Shown here piece by piece: positions 17,303 to 26,631 of a stretch of DNA of 64,000 bases. The notes beneath the pieces are model-generated. The model was not told the DNA's origin, did not search any database, and saw nothing but the letters and a program-made list of their open reading frames with translations. The DNA is taken from positions 992,001 through 1,056,000 of the forward strand of contig NZ_JAFIQT010000001.1 of assembly GCF_017355935.1 (NCBI RefSeq). The letters are read 5' to 3'. The stretch comes from Telluribacter humicola (GTDB lineage: Bacteria > Bacteroidota > Bacteroidia > Cytophagales > Spirosomataceae). Each line of letters starts with the position of its first letter. Position 1 is the first letter of the stretch. A program made the translations under genes and the position numbers.

Positions 17303-18961
17303 TCAGCGTCTGGTGATACGATCTTTGCGCGCTGCCTGGAGACCCTTCAGGGCCCATACGTTACGGGGGAATATTTCCAGATCTCTTTTGAAAACGGCTT
17401 CGGCTTCGGCCTGGCGGTTGGCTTTCAGCAGGACATTACCCAGAGCATGACGCACTGAAAAGAACCAGTCAGGGGGCTCGTTGTAATTCAACTGGTCCTC
17501 CAGAGCTACCGCCTCGCGAAGCAGGCTGATACTGGTATCATAGCGCCCCTCGCGGGCCATGATTTCGGCTTTTAGTACCCTACGGGCTATTTCCAGAATG
17601 GAGGTCATGGTATTGATATCCCAGATAGTCAACGTGGCTATTGCCGGGTCAGTTGATAGTTTTTCGAGTTGTGCCAGTTCTGCTTTCGCCTTATCTGTCT
17701 GTCCTTTTTCCAATAGAGCCAGGCCCCGGGCGTAATGGCGGATGGCAACCGGGTATTTCAGACGCAGCGTGTCGGCCTGGGCCATGCGAAGAACTTCATC
17801 CCATAGCGAAAATTTAAGCGCTACGTGATAGGGAATCGTGTAGTAGTGCTGGAGCGTAGCCCACCCGGGCTCGGCCAGGAGTTCCTTGTTGGTAAACTCG
17901 GCTACTTTGCGGGCTGCCAGCATAGCTGCCTGACTATCGCCTTCCATGGTGGCAGTGGCTGCCATGAAGTGGTAGTTATGAGGAAAGTAGGCCAGTGGAA
18001 AAGCTCCCTGTGCGTGGCAGGAGGTAAGGTAAGAGCTATCTGCCAGTACGGCCTGCTGATTAGCTTTGGTACCTTCGTGGTAATCGCCAGTACGGATGTA
18101 TATATGCGAGGGCATGTGTAGCAGATGGCTGGCTCCCGGAGCCAACCGGCCAAGTACCGCGGCACTATTCAGCCCCCGTTCCGGGGTGGTAGAGGCCTCT
18201 ACTGCATGAATGTAAAAGTGGTGCGGGGCGATGTGGTTGGGATCTTGTCTGATCATTTTTTCTAGTGTGGAGACAATCTCAGGAGTCCAGGGTTGGGGAT
18301 TGCCGTCTTTGTCCCACAGGTCCCAGGGGTGCATATCCATGATGGATTCGACAAAGAGCGCTCCAACTGTTACGTCATCCGGGTAGCGGGTGTAGACTTC
18401 TCGCAATGCTTTGGAGTAGGCTTCGTCATAGGGTTTGCGGTCGTCGACGGGTTGGGCAGGGTATCGTTTAGCCAGTGCCATGATCAGGGCCTTCTCCTTC
18501 TCCGTAGCAGTTGACGAATATTTCAGGGCCTTTTGAATGGCAGCGTAGGCTCGTTGGTAATTGTCGGGCTCCATACCGGCGTTGTAGTTTGGGCCCAGCA
18601 CGTAGGCAAAGCCCCAATGAGCCATGGCGGAGGTTGAGTCCAGCCGGGTTGCTTCATGAAATGAACGCGCTGCCTCGGCATGATTAAAACCCACGGCCAG
18701 CATCATGCCCTGATTAAAATAGCGCTGTACTTCCTGATTTTGAGTACTGATCGGAAAATGCAGATCTCCTAAACTATCAAAAAGAGGTGCTTTCTTACCG
18801 GAAGCGTACCAGGCCTGATCAACGGGCTCAGTACGACAGATAACCTGGGCTATGGATGGGCTGTCAGCCTTTTTTTGTTGGGGCTGACACGCCATAGTCA
18901 GGCCAGTGATCAGCCAGGTCAGCCCTAACCAGTGTAGGTGTCTATAGTACATGGGATGCAT
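17303..18961 (-). CDS. TPR-repeat lipoprotein
   Basis: A 552-residue envelope-anchored TPR protein and the only long minus-strand gene inside the permease array. The N-terminus has a lipoprotein signal ending LTGLTMACQPQQKK; an in-frame ATG three codons downstream (18952) is an equally plausible start. TPR-like helices are visible in GMMLAVGFNHAEAARSFHEA, in AMAHWGFAYVLGP, and near the end in KANRQAEAEAVFKRDLEIFP. The HLLHMPSHIYIRTGDYHEG segment near the centre is typical of a family of Bacteroidota TPR lipoproteins of unknown role. It probably scaffolds protein contacts at a membrane. It is divergent from member 6 across 352 bases and convergent with member 5. Confidence 0.85.
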   Translation of the reverse strand: MHPMYYRHLHWLGLTWLITGLTMACQPQQKKADSPSIAQVICRTEPVDQAWYASGKKAPLFDSLGDLHFPISTQNQEVQRYFNQGMMLAVGFNHAEAARSFHEATRLDSTSAMAHWGFAYVLGPNYNAGMEPDNYQRAYAAIQKALKYSSTATEKEKALIMALAKRYPAQPVDDRKPYDEAYSKALREVYTRYPDDVTVGALFVESIMDMHPWDLWDKDGNPQPWTPEIVSTLEKMIRQDPNHIAPHHFYIHAVEASTTPERGLNSAAVLGRLAPGASHLLHMPSHIYIRTGDYHEGTKANQQAVLADSSYLTSCHAQGAFPLAYFPHNYHFMAATATMEGDSQAAMLAARKVAEFTNKELLAEPGWATLQHYYTIPYHVALKFSLWDEVLRMAQADTLRLKYPVAIRHYARGLALLEKGQTDKAKAELAQLEKLSTDPAIATLTIWDINTMTSILEIARRVLKAEIMAREGRYDTSISLLREAVALEDQLNYNEPPDWFFSVRHALGNVLLKANRQAEAEAVFKRDLEIFPRNVWALKGLQAARKDRITRR

Positions 18962-19313
18962 GATTTAAATTATAGGTTAACTAAGAAGCTGACTGTCAGT
19001 AAGGTTACTAAAAATTAGATCCAAGTAAAAGGATAGAAGAAGAAAGTTATTTAGCGGTAAATAGAAAGGTAGAGTACTTGATCTCAGCAGAGATTCTCTT
19101 TTGAAATGCGTAGCTACCAGCAGCTCAATAATGACTGTCCGCAAATGGCTGTTAACTGTCCGTTAATGAACATTTATTTAGGGTTAAATTTATTTAATTA
19201 ACTCATAGTAAGTGGGTTATAATTTTGGCATAGCTTTTTCATACTTCGCGTACGGATGCCTGGGCTAGTATCAGATTTCTCAGGGGACTCCGGACCCGAA
19301 CTATACCTGAGCC
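18962..19313. other. Divergent intergenic region between the TPR gene and permease member 6
   Basis: No gene is visible. The stretch is AT-rich, especially 19170-19225, and should hold promoters for both divergent genes. The only distinctive site is the TTGGCATAGCTTTT element at about 19225-19240, facing the permease run. No clear promoter facing the TPR gene could be picked out. Confidence 0.5.
19225..19240 (+). promoter_or_regulatory. Sigma-54-like promoter element ahead of permease run 2
   Basis: TTGGCATAGCTTTTTC has the sigma-54 -24 core (TGGCA) and a T-rich spacer, then TTTC where consensus is TTGC. The 14-base word TTGGCATAGCTTTT is identical to one at 59840-59853 and nearly identical to 45138-45151, each ahead of a separate permease run. 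ATG 19314 lies 73 bases downstream. Confidence 0.45.
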
Positions 19314-21689
19314 ATGATAACCAACTACTTCAAAATAGCCTGGCGGAACCTGTGGAAGCACAGGCTGTTTTCGCTTATCAATGTGTTTGGTCTGGCATCG
19401 GGACTAACGGTTTGTCTGCTGGCCATCGCGCACATAAAAGGGGCTTTTGACTACGATAATTTCCATCCCAACCGGGAGCGTACGTACCGGGTACTGACCG
19501 ATGTAGTTGGCAAGAATAACGATGTTACCAGGTACGCTACCTCGCCCATGCCACTGGGGGAGCTCTTGAAGCAGGAATATACCTTTGTGGAAGAGGCGGC
19601 CCGGGTAGTGAAGACCTACGGAGAGTTCTCGGGTAATCACAAGCAGCTTTCCCTGCTATGCTTCGCGGTGGACCCTTCTTTCTTTCAGATATTTGGGTAC
19701 AAACTGGCGCAGGGGCAGCCCGCTACCGAGCCCAATACGGTAGTACTCACCCGCGAAACGGCCGAGAAATTCTTTGGTACTGCCAACCCCATCGGTAAAA
19801 CCGTAGAGGACAAAAACCTCGGTATCTTTACCGTCACGGGGGTACTGGACGAGCAACCTGCCCGCTCGCACCTGCAGTTTGATATGCTGCTGTCGCTACA
19901 GACACCTTACAAGCCAGAACACCGGACTGCATTCGAAGACTGGCGCCAGTACCAGACCGGCTATACCTACGTACTGCTCAAATCAGGTACTACGGCCGAA
20001 GCACTGAATAAAGCACTACCAACCGTACAAAGCCGCGTGACCAAGGGGCTGGCCTTTGCAACGGAGAAAGGGTATAGTTTCCGGGCCCAGCGACTGGCTG
20101 ATTTTTCTCCTTCCTACGAAGATCTGGTACATGGTACTTACGAACCTCAAATAGGAGGTTTATTAATCGAAATGGGCGTAGGCCTGATTACCCTGCTGCT
20201 GGCGGCATTCAACTACATTAACCTTACCCTGGCCCGCTCGCTGAGCCGGGCCCGTGAGGTAGGTATTCGTAAAGTTTCCGGGGCGGTTCGCTGGCAAGTA
20301 GTAGGTCAGTTTATGGCCGAGTCGGTGGTGCTGTCGATGCTGGCCCTGGGGCTGGCTATCGTGATGCTGGAACTGGTCAAACCCATGGCTTTTGTGCAGC
20401 AATGGCTGGTAGGAGGAGTTAAGTGGGACTGGACTTTGTGGGCCGTTTTCGTCCTGTTCAGCATCGTTGCCGGCTTACTGGCAGGTCTGGTGCCGGCGCG
20501 GGTACTATCCGCTTTTGAGCCCGCTCAGGTACTCCGAAGCCAGACCGGGCTGCGGGTAATCCGGGGCATCTCATTACACAAATCATTGATCGTAGTACAG
20601 TTTGCCATTTCACTCATTGCCATGATTGGCCTCCTGTCCATGGTGCGACAAATGAACTACATGGCTACGGCTGATTACGGCTTCCGTCGGGAAGGCATCC
20701 TGAATATTCCTCTGAACGAAGTACCCGCCCACCGCCTGATGAATGAACTAGACGGCCTGGCGGGGGTGGAGCAGGTAGCGGCTACTTCGGACCTGTTTGG
20801 CCATAACGGAGGCGGATACGGCCTCGTTCGGAGGGGCGGTGATTCGGCTGCTACGTTCCAGTTTTCTGTGGATCCTCAGTTTGCTTCTACTTTTGATCTG
20901 GATATTATAGCCGGTCAGGGCCTTCCAGCGGGTACCTCAACTCTTTCCGGTCAGGATTCCGTTTCCCGCTTTATACTAATTAACGAACAAGCCGTTAAGG
21001 CCTTCCGTCTGGGTACTGCGGCCGAAGCCGTGGGCCAGCAGCTACGGCTCAATGACAGCACCGAAGTACAGGTAGCCGGGGTAGTCAAAGACTTCCGGTT
21101 CGCCACTTTTGTCTGGGATATAAAGCCCCTGGTGTTATTTACTCAACCCAGCCAGTTTCGCTACCTCACTATACGGGTAGCGCCCGGGAACGAAGCCGCG
21201 GTGCTGGCCGATGTACAGCAGATCTGGAAGCGGCTGGCTCCCTACGCGCCTTTCGAAGGGCAGTGGTACAACGATTTCCTGTACCAGCGGCACTCGCATA
21301 CTTCAGATGCCAATTTTATGCTCCTGCTGATCGGACTTGCCTTTTCCATTGCCTGCCTGGGACTGCTGGGGATGGTCACCTACACCACCCAGACCCGCAC
21401 CAAGGAAGTAGGGGTACGGAAAGTAATGGGCGCGGAGGTTATTCAGCTAGTCTGGCTGCTGTCCCGTGATTTTGTGAAGCTATTGGGCATTGCGGCCCTG
21501 ATCGCCCTGCCGCTCGGGTACCTGGCGGGCTATGCCTTTCTGATCAATTTTGCCTACCACGTTTCCATTGGTTTCGAAACCCTGGGGCTGTGCGTAGGGG
21601 TACTGCTGGTATTGGGCAGTGCGACCATTGGGTTTAAAACGTACCGGGCCGCTCTGTCTAACCCAACCGAAAGCTTACGAAGTGAATAA
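19314..21689 (+). CDS. Double-FtsX ABC permease, array member 6 (head of second run)
   Basis: A 791-residue permease that opens the longest run, continuing to about 40526. N-terminus MITNYFKIAWRNLWKHRLF; first signature AREVGIRKVSGAV near residue 312 after AAFNYINLTLARS, lacking the usual IACxNF; second signature TKEVGVRKVMGAE near 696. It has the most divergent C-terminus of the set: the tail reads YRAALSNPTESLRSE instead of ALMNPVKSLRSE, and the final helices (LLGIAALIALPLGYLAGY) lack the IAWY motif. The AGRxF motif of the second periplasmic domain is also absent (AGQGLPAG). It may therefore differ functionally from its neighbours. Confidence 0.92.
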   Translation: MITNYFKIAWRNLWKHRLFSLINVFGLASGLTVCLLAIAHIKGAFDYDNFHPNRERTYRVLTDVVGKNNDVTRYATSPMPLGELLKQEYTFVEEAARVVKTYGEFSGNHKQLSLLCFAVDPSFFQIFGYKLAQGQPATEPNTVVLTRETAEKFFGTANPIGKTVEDKNLGIFTVTGVLDEQPARSHLQFDMLLSLQTPYKPEHRTAFEDWRQYQTGYTYVLLKSGTTAEALNKALPTVQSRVTKGLAFATEKGYSFRAQRLADFSPSYEDLVHGTYEPQIGGLLIEMGVGLITLLLAAFNYINLTLARSLSRAREVGIRKVSGAVRWQVVGQFMAESVVLSMLALGLAIVMLELVKPMAFVQQWLVGGVKWDWTLWAVFVLFSIVAGLLAGLVPARVLSAFEPAQVLRSQTGLRVIRGISLHKSLIVVQFAISLIAMIGLLSMVRQMNYMATADYGFRREGILNIPLNEVPAHRLMNELDGLAGVEQVAATSDLFGHNGGGYGLVRRGGDSAATFQFSVDPQFASTFDLDIIAGQGLPAGTSTLSGQDSVSRFILINEQAVKAFRLGTAAEAVGQQLRLNDSTEVQVAGVVKDFRFATFVWDIKPLVLFTQPSQFRYLTIRVAPGNEAAVLADVQQIWKRLAPYAPFEGQWYNDFLYQRHSHTSDANFMLLLIGLAFSIACLGLLGMVTYTTQTRTKEVGVRKVMGAEVIQLVWLLSRDFVKLLGIAALIALPLGYLAGYAFLINFAYHVSIGFETLGLCVGVLLVLGSATIGFKTYRAALSNPTESLRSE

Positions 21690-21733
21690 TAGTAGATCTA
21701 AACCTATATCATAAAGCCAAAGCCCAAATAGCT

Positions 21734-24103
21734 ATGATACAGAATTATTTCAAAATTGCCTGGCGAAATATGGTCCGCAATAAGACCTTCTCCACCATTA
21801 ACGTGCTGGGGCTGGCGCTGGGAATGGCGAGCAGCCTGCTTATTTTTCTGTGGATACAGGATGAACTCAGTGTAGATGCCTACCATGAAAACGGCCCCCG
21901 GCTGTACAACGTCATGGAGCGCCAGATATACGACGGAAGGGTAGAGGCAGGTACGAGTACGCCGGGTTTATTACCCGAAGAATTGAAGAGAAAGTTTCCT
22001 GAGATAAAGCACGCCGCCGGCTTTACCTGGGAAGAGCAGCATACATTTGCCGTAAAAAACAGAGTCAATAAGGAAAAAGGACGATTTGCGGGCGCGGACT
22101 GGTTCAGCATGTACAGCATTCCGCTGCTGGAAGGTACCGCCGAATCGGCTCTGAACGCTCCCAACAACATAGCCATTTCGCGCCGGATGGCCGAGCATTT
22201 CTACGGTAGTCCGGCGGCGGCCATCGGGCAGAGTATCCGGGTGGACAGCAAAGACGACTATCAGGTGGCGGCGGTATTCGAAAACCTACCGGCCAACAGC
22301 TCCGAAACCTACGACTACCTGCTCAACTGGCAGGACTTCCTCAAGCGCAACGAATGGGCGAAGGACTGGGGTAACAACGCGCCCCAAACCCGCATTGAGC
22401 TCCAGCCGGGAGCCGACGCCAGTCAGCTGGAAGCCAAAATAGAAGACTTCCTCCATGATTATAGCGCAGGTCTGAAGGCAGGTACCTTTGATATTCAACT
22501 CTTCCTGCAACCCTATCAGGACGCTTACCTCTACTCTAATTTTGAGCACGGCTACCAGGACGGCGGACGGATCGAGTACGTGAGGCTGTTAAGTATCGTA
22601 GCCGTATTTGTACTGCTGATTGCTTGTATCAACTTTATGAATCTGGCAACAGCCCGTTCGGTCAAGCGGGCGCGGGAGGTGGGCGTACGCAAGGTAGTAG
22701 GTGCGGTGCGGGGGCTGCTGGTGGGGCAGTTTATTGGCGAAGCGCTGCTACTCACCTCACTGGCCCTGATCGTGGCGTTGATCCTGGTGTGGGGGCTGTT
22801 ACCTACGTTCAATCAGTTGACCGGAAAACAGATTGTACTGCATCTGACGCAGTCGCGCTTCTGGCTGTTACTGCTATCCGTAACCCTGGTGACCGGGCTG
22901 GTGGCCGGCAGCTACCCGGCCTTGTTCCTGTCGTCGCTCCAGCCGTTGAAGGTACTCAAAGGCTCCATTCGCTTTGGCTCCGGCGCGCGTCAGTTTCGGC
23001 AGGGGCTGGTGGTATTTCAGTTTATGTTGTCGGTGCTGCTTATCGTAGGTACCCTGGTCGTGTACCGTCAGATGGACTACATCCAGAACAAGAATCTGGG
23101 CTATAACCGGGAGAACCTGATCTACCTGCCCGCGGAGGGCGAACTGGTTGGAAAGTACAGCACCTTTAAGCAGGAACTACTCAACCAGCCGGGTATCCAG
23201 AGCATCACCTACATGGAGGGTACCCCTACCGAGCGCCACGGAAGTACGAATAACGTTAAGTGGCCGGGGAAGGACCCTAACCTGAGCATTGAGTTCATGT
23301 TTTCGAGGGTAGACTACGACTTTACCAAAACCCTGAATGTAAAAGTAAAGGGGCGTGATTTTTCGAAAGAGTTTGGTCAGGACTCTACCAATTTTCTGAT
23401 CAACGAAACCGCCGCCCGCCGCATTGGTTACGATGACCCCATTGGCAAGCCGCTCACCCTGTGGGGGAAGCCGGGTATCGTTGTAGGTGTCATGGAAGAT
23501 TTTCATACGGGTTCACTGCATGGACCCATTGAACCGATGATTGCCCTGTTGAATCCTGATGCGGATGGCAAGAATATCCTGGTACGTACCGAGCCCGGCC
23601 AAACCAAAGAAGCGATGGCCAGTCTGGAAGCGCTGACCCGAAAGCTGAATCCGGAGTTCCCTTTTACCTACCAGTTTGCTGATGAATCGTACCAGAACCT
23701 CTACCGGGCCGAAACGGTATTGGGCAGCCTAGCCAACTACTTCGCCTTCCTGGCCATTTTTATTTCCTGTCTGGGACTGCTGGGGCTGTCAGCCTTTATG
23801 GCCGAGCAGCGCACCCGGGAGATTGGCGTCCGGAAGGTACTGGGGGCCAGCCTGGGAAGTGTGGTGGTACTGCTGTCCCGCGATTTCCTGAAACTGGTCT
23901 TTGTCGCCATTGTTCTGGCTTGCCCCATCGCCTGGTACTTCATGAACCAGTGGCTGGCTAACTATGAATACAAAATAGCCATAGAATGGTGGATGCTGGC
24001 GGGAGCCGGTCTGGTGGCTATGGGCATTGCCCTGCTGACCATCAGTTTCCAGAGCATCAAAGCCGCCCTGATGAATCCGGTGAAGTCGCTACGAAGCGAA
24101 TAA
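21734..24103 (+). CDS. Double-FtsX ABC permease, array member 7
   Basis: A 789-residue permease starting 44 bases after member 6 and presumably cotranscribed. N-terminus MIQNYFKIAWRNMVRNKTF; TM1 near 20-42 ending IFLWIQDELSVDAYH; first signature AREVGVRKVVGAV near residue 312 after IACINFMNLATARS; second signature TREIGVRKVLGAS near 694; tail ALMNPVKSLRSE. Its first periplasmic domain (TSTPGLLPEELKRKFPEIKHA, FAGADWFSMYSIPLLEG) resembles those of members 4 and 12. The second has KGRDFSKEFGQDSTNFLINE in the usual AGRxF position, without the preceding Ala-Gly. Confidence 0.93.
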   Translation: MIQNYFKIAWRNMVRNKTFSTINVLGLALGMASSLLIFLWIQDELSVDAYHENGPRLYNVMERQIYDGRVEAGTSTPGLLPEELKRKFPEIKHAAGFTWEEQHTFAVKNRVNKEKGRFAGADWFSMYSIPLLEGTAESALNAPNNIAISRRMAEHFYGSPAAAIGQSIRVDSKDDYQVAAVFENLPANSSETYDYLLNWQDFLKRNEWAKDWGNNAPQTRIELQPGADASQLEAKIEDFLHDYSAGLKAGTFDIQLFLQPYQDAYLYSNFEHGYQDGGRIEYVRLLSIVAVFVLLIACINFMNLATARSVKRAREVGVRKVVGAVRGLLVGQFIGEALLLTSLALIVALILVWGLLPTFNQLTGKQIVLHLTQSRFWLLLLSVTLVTGLVAGSYPALFLSSLQPLKVLKGSIRFGSGARQFRQGLVVFQFMLSVLLIVGTLVVYRQMDYIQNKNLGYNRENLIYLPAEGELVGKYSTFKQELLNQPGIQSITYMEGTPTERHGSTNNVKWPGKDPNLSIEFMFSRVDYDFTKTLNVKVKGRDFSKEFGQDSTNFLINETAARRIGYDDPIGKPLTLWGKPGIVVGVMEDFHTGSLHGPIEPMIALLNPDADGKNILVRTEPGQTKEAMASLEALTRKLNPEFPFTYQFADESYQNLYRAETVLGSLANYFAFLAIFISCLGLLGLSAFMAEQRTREIGVRKVLGASLGSVVVLLSRDFLKLVFVAIVLACPIAWYFMNQWLANYEYKIAIEWWMLAGAGLVAMGIALLTISFQSIKAALMNPVKSLRSE

Positions 24104-24120
24104 TGTAGAATGAAAGGCCT

Positions 24121-24158
24121 GGCTTGTAGAGACGTAATCGATAGCGTCTCCACAAGCC
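24121..24158. repeat. GAGACG/CGTCTC inverted repeat
   Basis: Arms GGCTTGTAGAGACG (24121-24134) and CGTCTCCACAAGCC (24145-24158) pair with one mismatch around a 10-base loop. A second member of the family is at 29924-29955. It lies in the 100-base gap between members 7 and 8. Confidence 0.65.
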
Positions 24159-24203
24159 ATACAAGCTAATAGCTAATTACTAACCCTAACAACCTACCAA
24201 GCC

Positions 24204-26618
24204 ATGATCAAGAACTACTTCAAGATAGCCCTCAGAAACCTGGTAAAGCACAAGGCATTCAGCTTTATCAACATCATAGGCGTGGCCATCGGTCTGGCCT
24301 GCTTTCTGCTACTGGCCTTATACGTCAGGGATGAGCTGAGCTACGACCGTCACCATGCCAACGCCGACCGCATCTACCGCCTGTCGCGGACGTTCCTGTC
24401 CAAGGATGGTACTGAGTCGCTGCGGCTGGGACACGCCGCGCCACCCTTCGGCCCCCTGGTCAAGCAGGACTTTCCGGAGGTGGAAGAGATGGTCCGGTTG
24501 CTGGAAACGAGCTGGCTGGTGCGGCACGATGACAAAGTATTCAACGAAGAGGACGCTTTCATGGCGGAGGCGAATGTATTCAAGGTTTTTAGTTTTAATG
24601 TACTGAGCGGTAATCCGGATAAGGCACTAGAAAATCCTTACTCCATCATGTTCTCACGGCCCATGGCCGAGAAGTACTTCGGCAAGGAAAATCCGGTGGG
24701 TAAAACCGTCCGGCTGGACAACCAGTTTGACTTTACCGTCACGGGTATTTTTGAGCCGCTTCCGTCGCAGTCGCACTTTCACCCCAACTTCCTGCTGTCG
24801 TTTTCTACCTTGAACGACGAGCGCGTCTACGGAGCCGAAAGGCTGCGTACCAACTGGGGGAATAACTCTTTTTCGACCTTTCTGCTGCTATCTAAAGGTA
24901 CTGACCCGCAGAAGCTGGAGCGGGCCTTTCCGGCGTTTCAGGATAGGCACTTACCACAGGATAACGGAGGCAAAGCCTCTTCCTACTCTGTCCTGAACCT
25001 GATGAAGTTGACGGATATTCACCTGCACTCCCAGCTCGACTCCGAGATCGAGGCCAACGGCGATATCCAGTACGTGTACCTGTTTTCGGCCATTGCGCTA
25101 TTTATCCTGTTGATTGCCTGCATCAACTACATGAACCTGGCTACGGCCCGCTCGGCCTCCCGCGCCAAGGAGGTAGGGATGCGCAAGGTAGTAGGCGCGG
25201 TGCGTAACCAGCTGATGGGGCAGTTCCTGAGCGAGTCGTTGCTGCTGGTGACGGTATCGGTTCTGATTGCACTGGTACTGGTGATTCTGTTCCTGCCGGT
25301 GCTGAATCAGTTTACACAGAAACAACTCTCTTTTGGCGTACTGTTTGACCCGCAGTTTCTGGCTATTATCCTCGGCATTACCCTCCTGACCGGTCTGGCC
25401 GCGGGTAGTTATCCGGCCTTCTTCCTGACGTCCTTTCAGCCGACCAGTGTACTCAAAGGTAAGATTGCCTCGGCCATGCGCAACGGGAAACTCCGGCAGA
25501 CGCTGGTCGTAGCGCAGTTCGCGATTGCAGTAGCACTCATCATCAGTACCGCGGTTGTGTATAATCAGATGCGGTACATCCAGGACTATAAACTGGGCTA
25601 CTCCAAGGACCAGATCGTACTACTCCCCATGGTAGGAGATACCAGTACCAACTACGAAACCATCAAGCAGGAGCTAAAAAATAATAGTGGGGTGGTAGAA
25701 GTAGGAGGTTCATCGCGTATTCCGTCGGGCCGCCTGCTGGACTCCTGGGATGCGTACGTTACGAAGGGCGACTCCATGGCTCAAACTGATATAAATATCA
25801 AGGCCCTGACAGTAGACCACGATTTTATTCCGGCCTATCAGATCCAAATGGCTGCGGGGCGTAACTTCTCCCGCGAGTTTACTACCGACGACTCCACCGG
25901 TTTTATCCTGAACGAGACGGCTGTAAAACTGCTTGGCTGGAAGGACCCCAGCGAGGCCATTGGCAAAGGGTTCGGCTACGGGCGTGACCGCGGACAGATC
26001 ATCGGCGTCACCAAAGACTACCACTTCGAATCGCTGCACCAGACGGTAGCACCTATTGCGCTGTTCCTGGAGCCCCAGCGGCTCAACTGGATGTCGGTAC
26101 ACGTAGCGGGTGGGGATATTCAGCAGGCCCTGGGTCATATTGAGGCTACCTGGAAGAAGCACTTCCCCGACCGCCCTTACAGCTACGAATTTCTGGATCA
26201 GCGTTTCGGCCGTCTCTATGCCCGCGAGCAGACCCAGCAGGTACTTTTCGGCGTATTTGCCGGGATAGCCATTTTTATCTCCTGCCTCGGATTGTTGGGG
26301 CTCTCCATGTTCATGGCCGAGCAGCGCACCAAGGAGATCGGTGTACGTAAGGTACTGGGTGCCTCGGTGGGTAATCTGGTAGCCTTACTTTCCAAAGACT
26401 TCATGAAGCTGGTACTCATAGCGATAGTTATCGCTAGTCCGATAGCCTGGTACGCCATGGACCGCTGGCTGCAGGACTTCGCCTACCGCACCGATATCCA
26501 GTGGTGGGTATTTGCGCTGGCAGGTATAGTAGCCATCCTCATCGCCCTATTCACCATCAGCTTCCAGAGTATCAAAGCGGCGCTGATGAACCCTATAAAA
26601 TCCTTACGAACCGAATAA
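24204..26618 (+). CDS. Double-FtsX ABC permease, array member 8
   Basis: An 804-residue permease. N-terminus MIKNYFKIALRNLVKHKAF; first periplasmic domain with MAEKYFGKENPVGKTVRLDN; first signature AKEVGMRKVVGAV near residue 321 after IACINYMNLATARS; second signature TKEIGVRKVLGAS near 709; AAGRNFSREFTTDD and GVTKDYHFESLH in the second periplasmic domain. The tail ALMNPIKSLRTE carries two substitutions, and its DNA (ATGAACCCTATAAAATCC) departs from the ATGAATCCGGTRAAGTC word shared by most members. A small secreted-protein gene follows after 13 bases and is probably translated from the same message. Confidence 0.93.
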   Translation: MIKNYFKIALRNLVKHKAFSFINIIGVAIGLACFLLLALYVRDELSYDRHHANADRIYRLSRTFLSKDGTESLRLGHAAPPFGPLVKQDFPEVEEMVRLLETSWLVRHDDKVFNEEDAFMAEANVFKVFSFNVLSGNPDKALENPYSIMFSRPMAEKYFGKENPVGKTVRLDNQFDFTVTGIFEPLPSQSHFHPNFLLSFSTLNDERVYGAERLRTNWGNNSFSTFLLLSKGTDPQKLERAFPAFQDRHLPQDNGGKASSYSVLNLMKLTDIHLHSQLDSEIEANGDIQYVYLFSAIALFILLIACINYMNLATARSASRAKEVGMRKVVGAVRNQLMGQFLSESLLLVTVSVLIALVLVILFLPVLNQFTQKQLSFGVLFDPQFLAIILGITLLTGLAAGSYPAFFLTSFQPTSVLKGKIASAMRNGKLRQTLVVAQFAIAVALIISTAVVYNQMRYIQDYKLGYSKDQIVLLPMVGDTSTNYETIKQELKNNSGVVEVGGSSRIPSGRLLDSWDAYVTKGDSMAQTDINIKALTVDHDFIPAYQIQMAAGRNFSREFTTDDSTGFILNETAVKLLGWKDPSEAIGKGFGYGRDRGQIIGVTKDYHFESLHQTVAPIALFLEPQRLNWMSVHVAGGDIQQALGHIEATWKKHFPDRPYSYEFLDQRFGRLYAREQTQQVLFGVFAGIAIFISCLGLLGLSMFMAEQRTKEIGVRKVLGASVGNLVALLSKDFMKLVLIAIVIASPIAWYAMDRWLQDFAYRTDIQWWVFALAGIVAILIALFTISFQSIKAALMNPIKSLRTE

Positions 26619-26631
26619 ACAACCTAACGCT

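Noticed and set aside
19220-19227. TATAATTTTG-like -7 box (TAnnTTTG) upstream of member 6
   Set aside because: There is no matching TTTG about 19 bases upstream, and it overlaps the better supported TTGGCATAGCTTTT element shared with two other runs.
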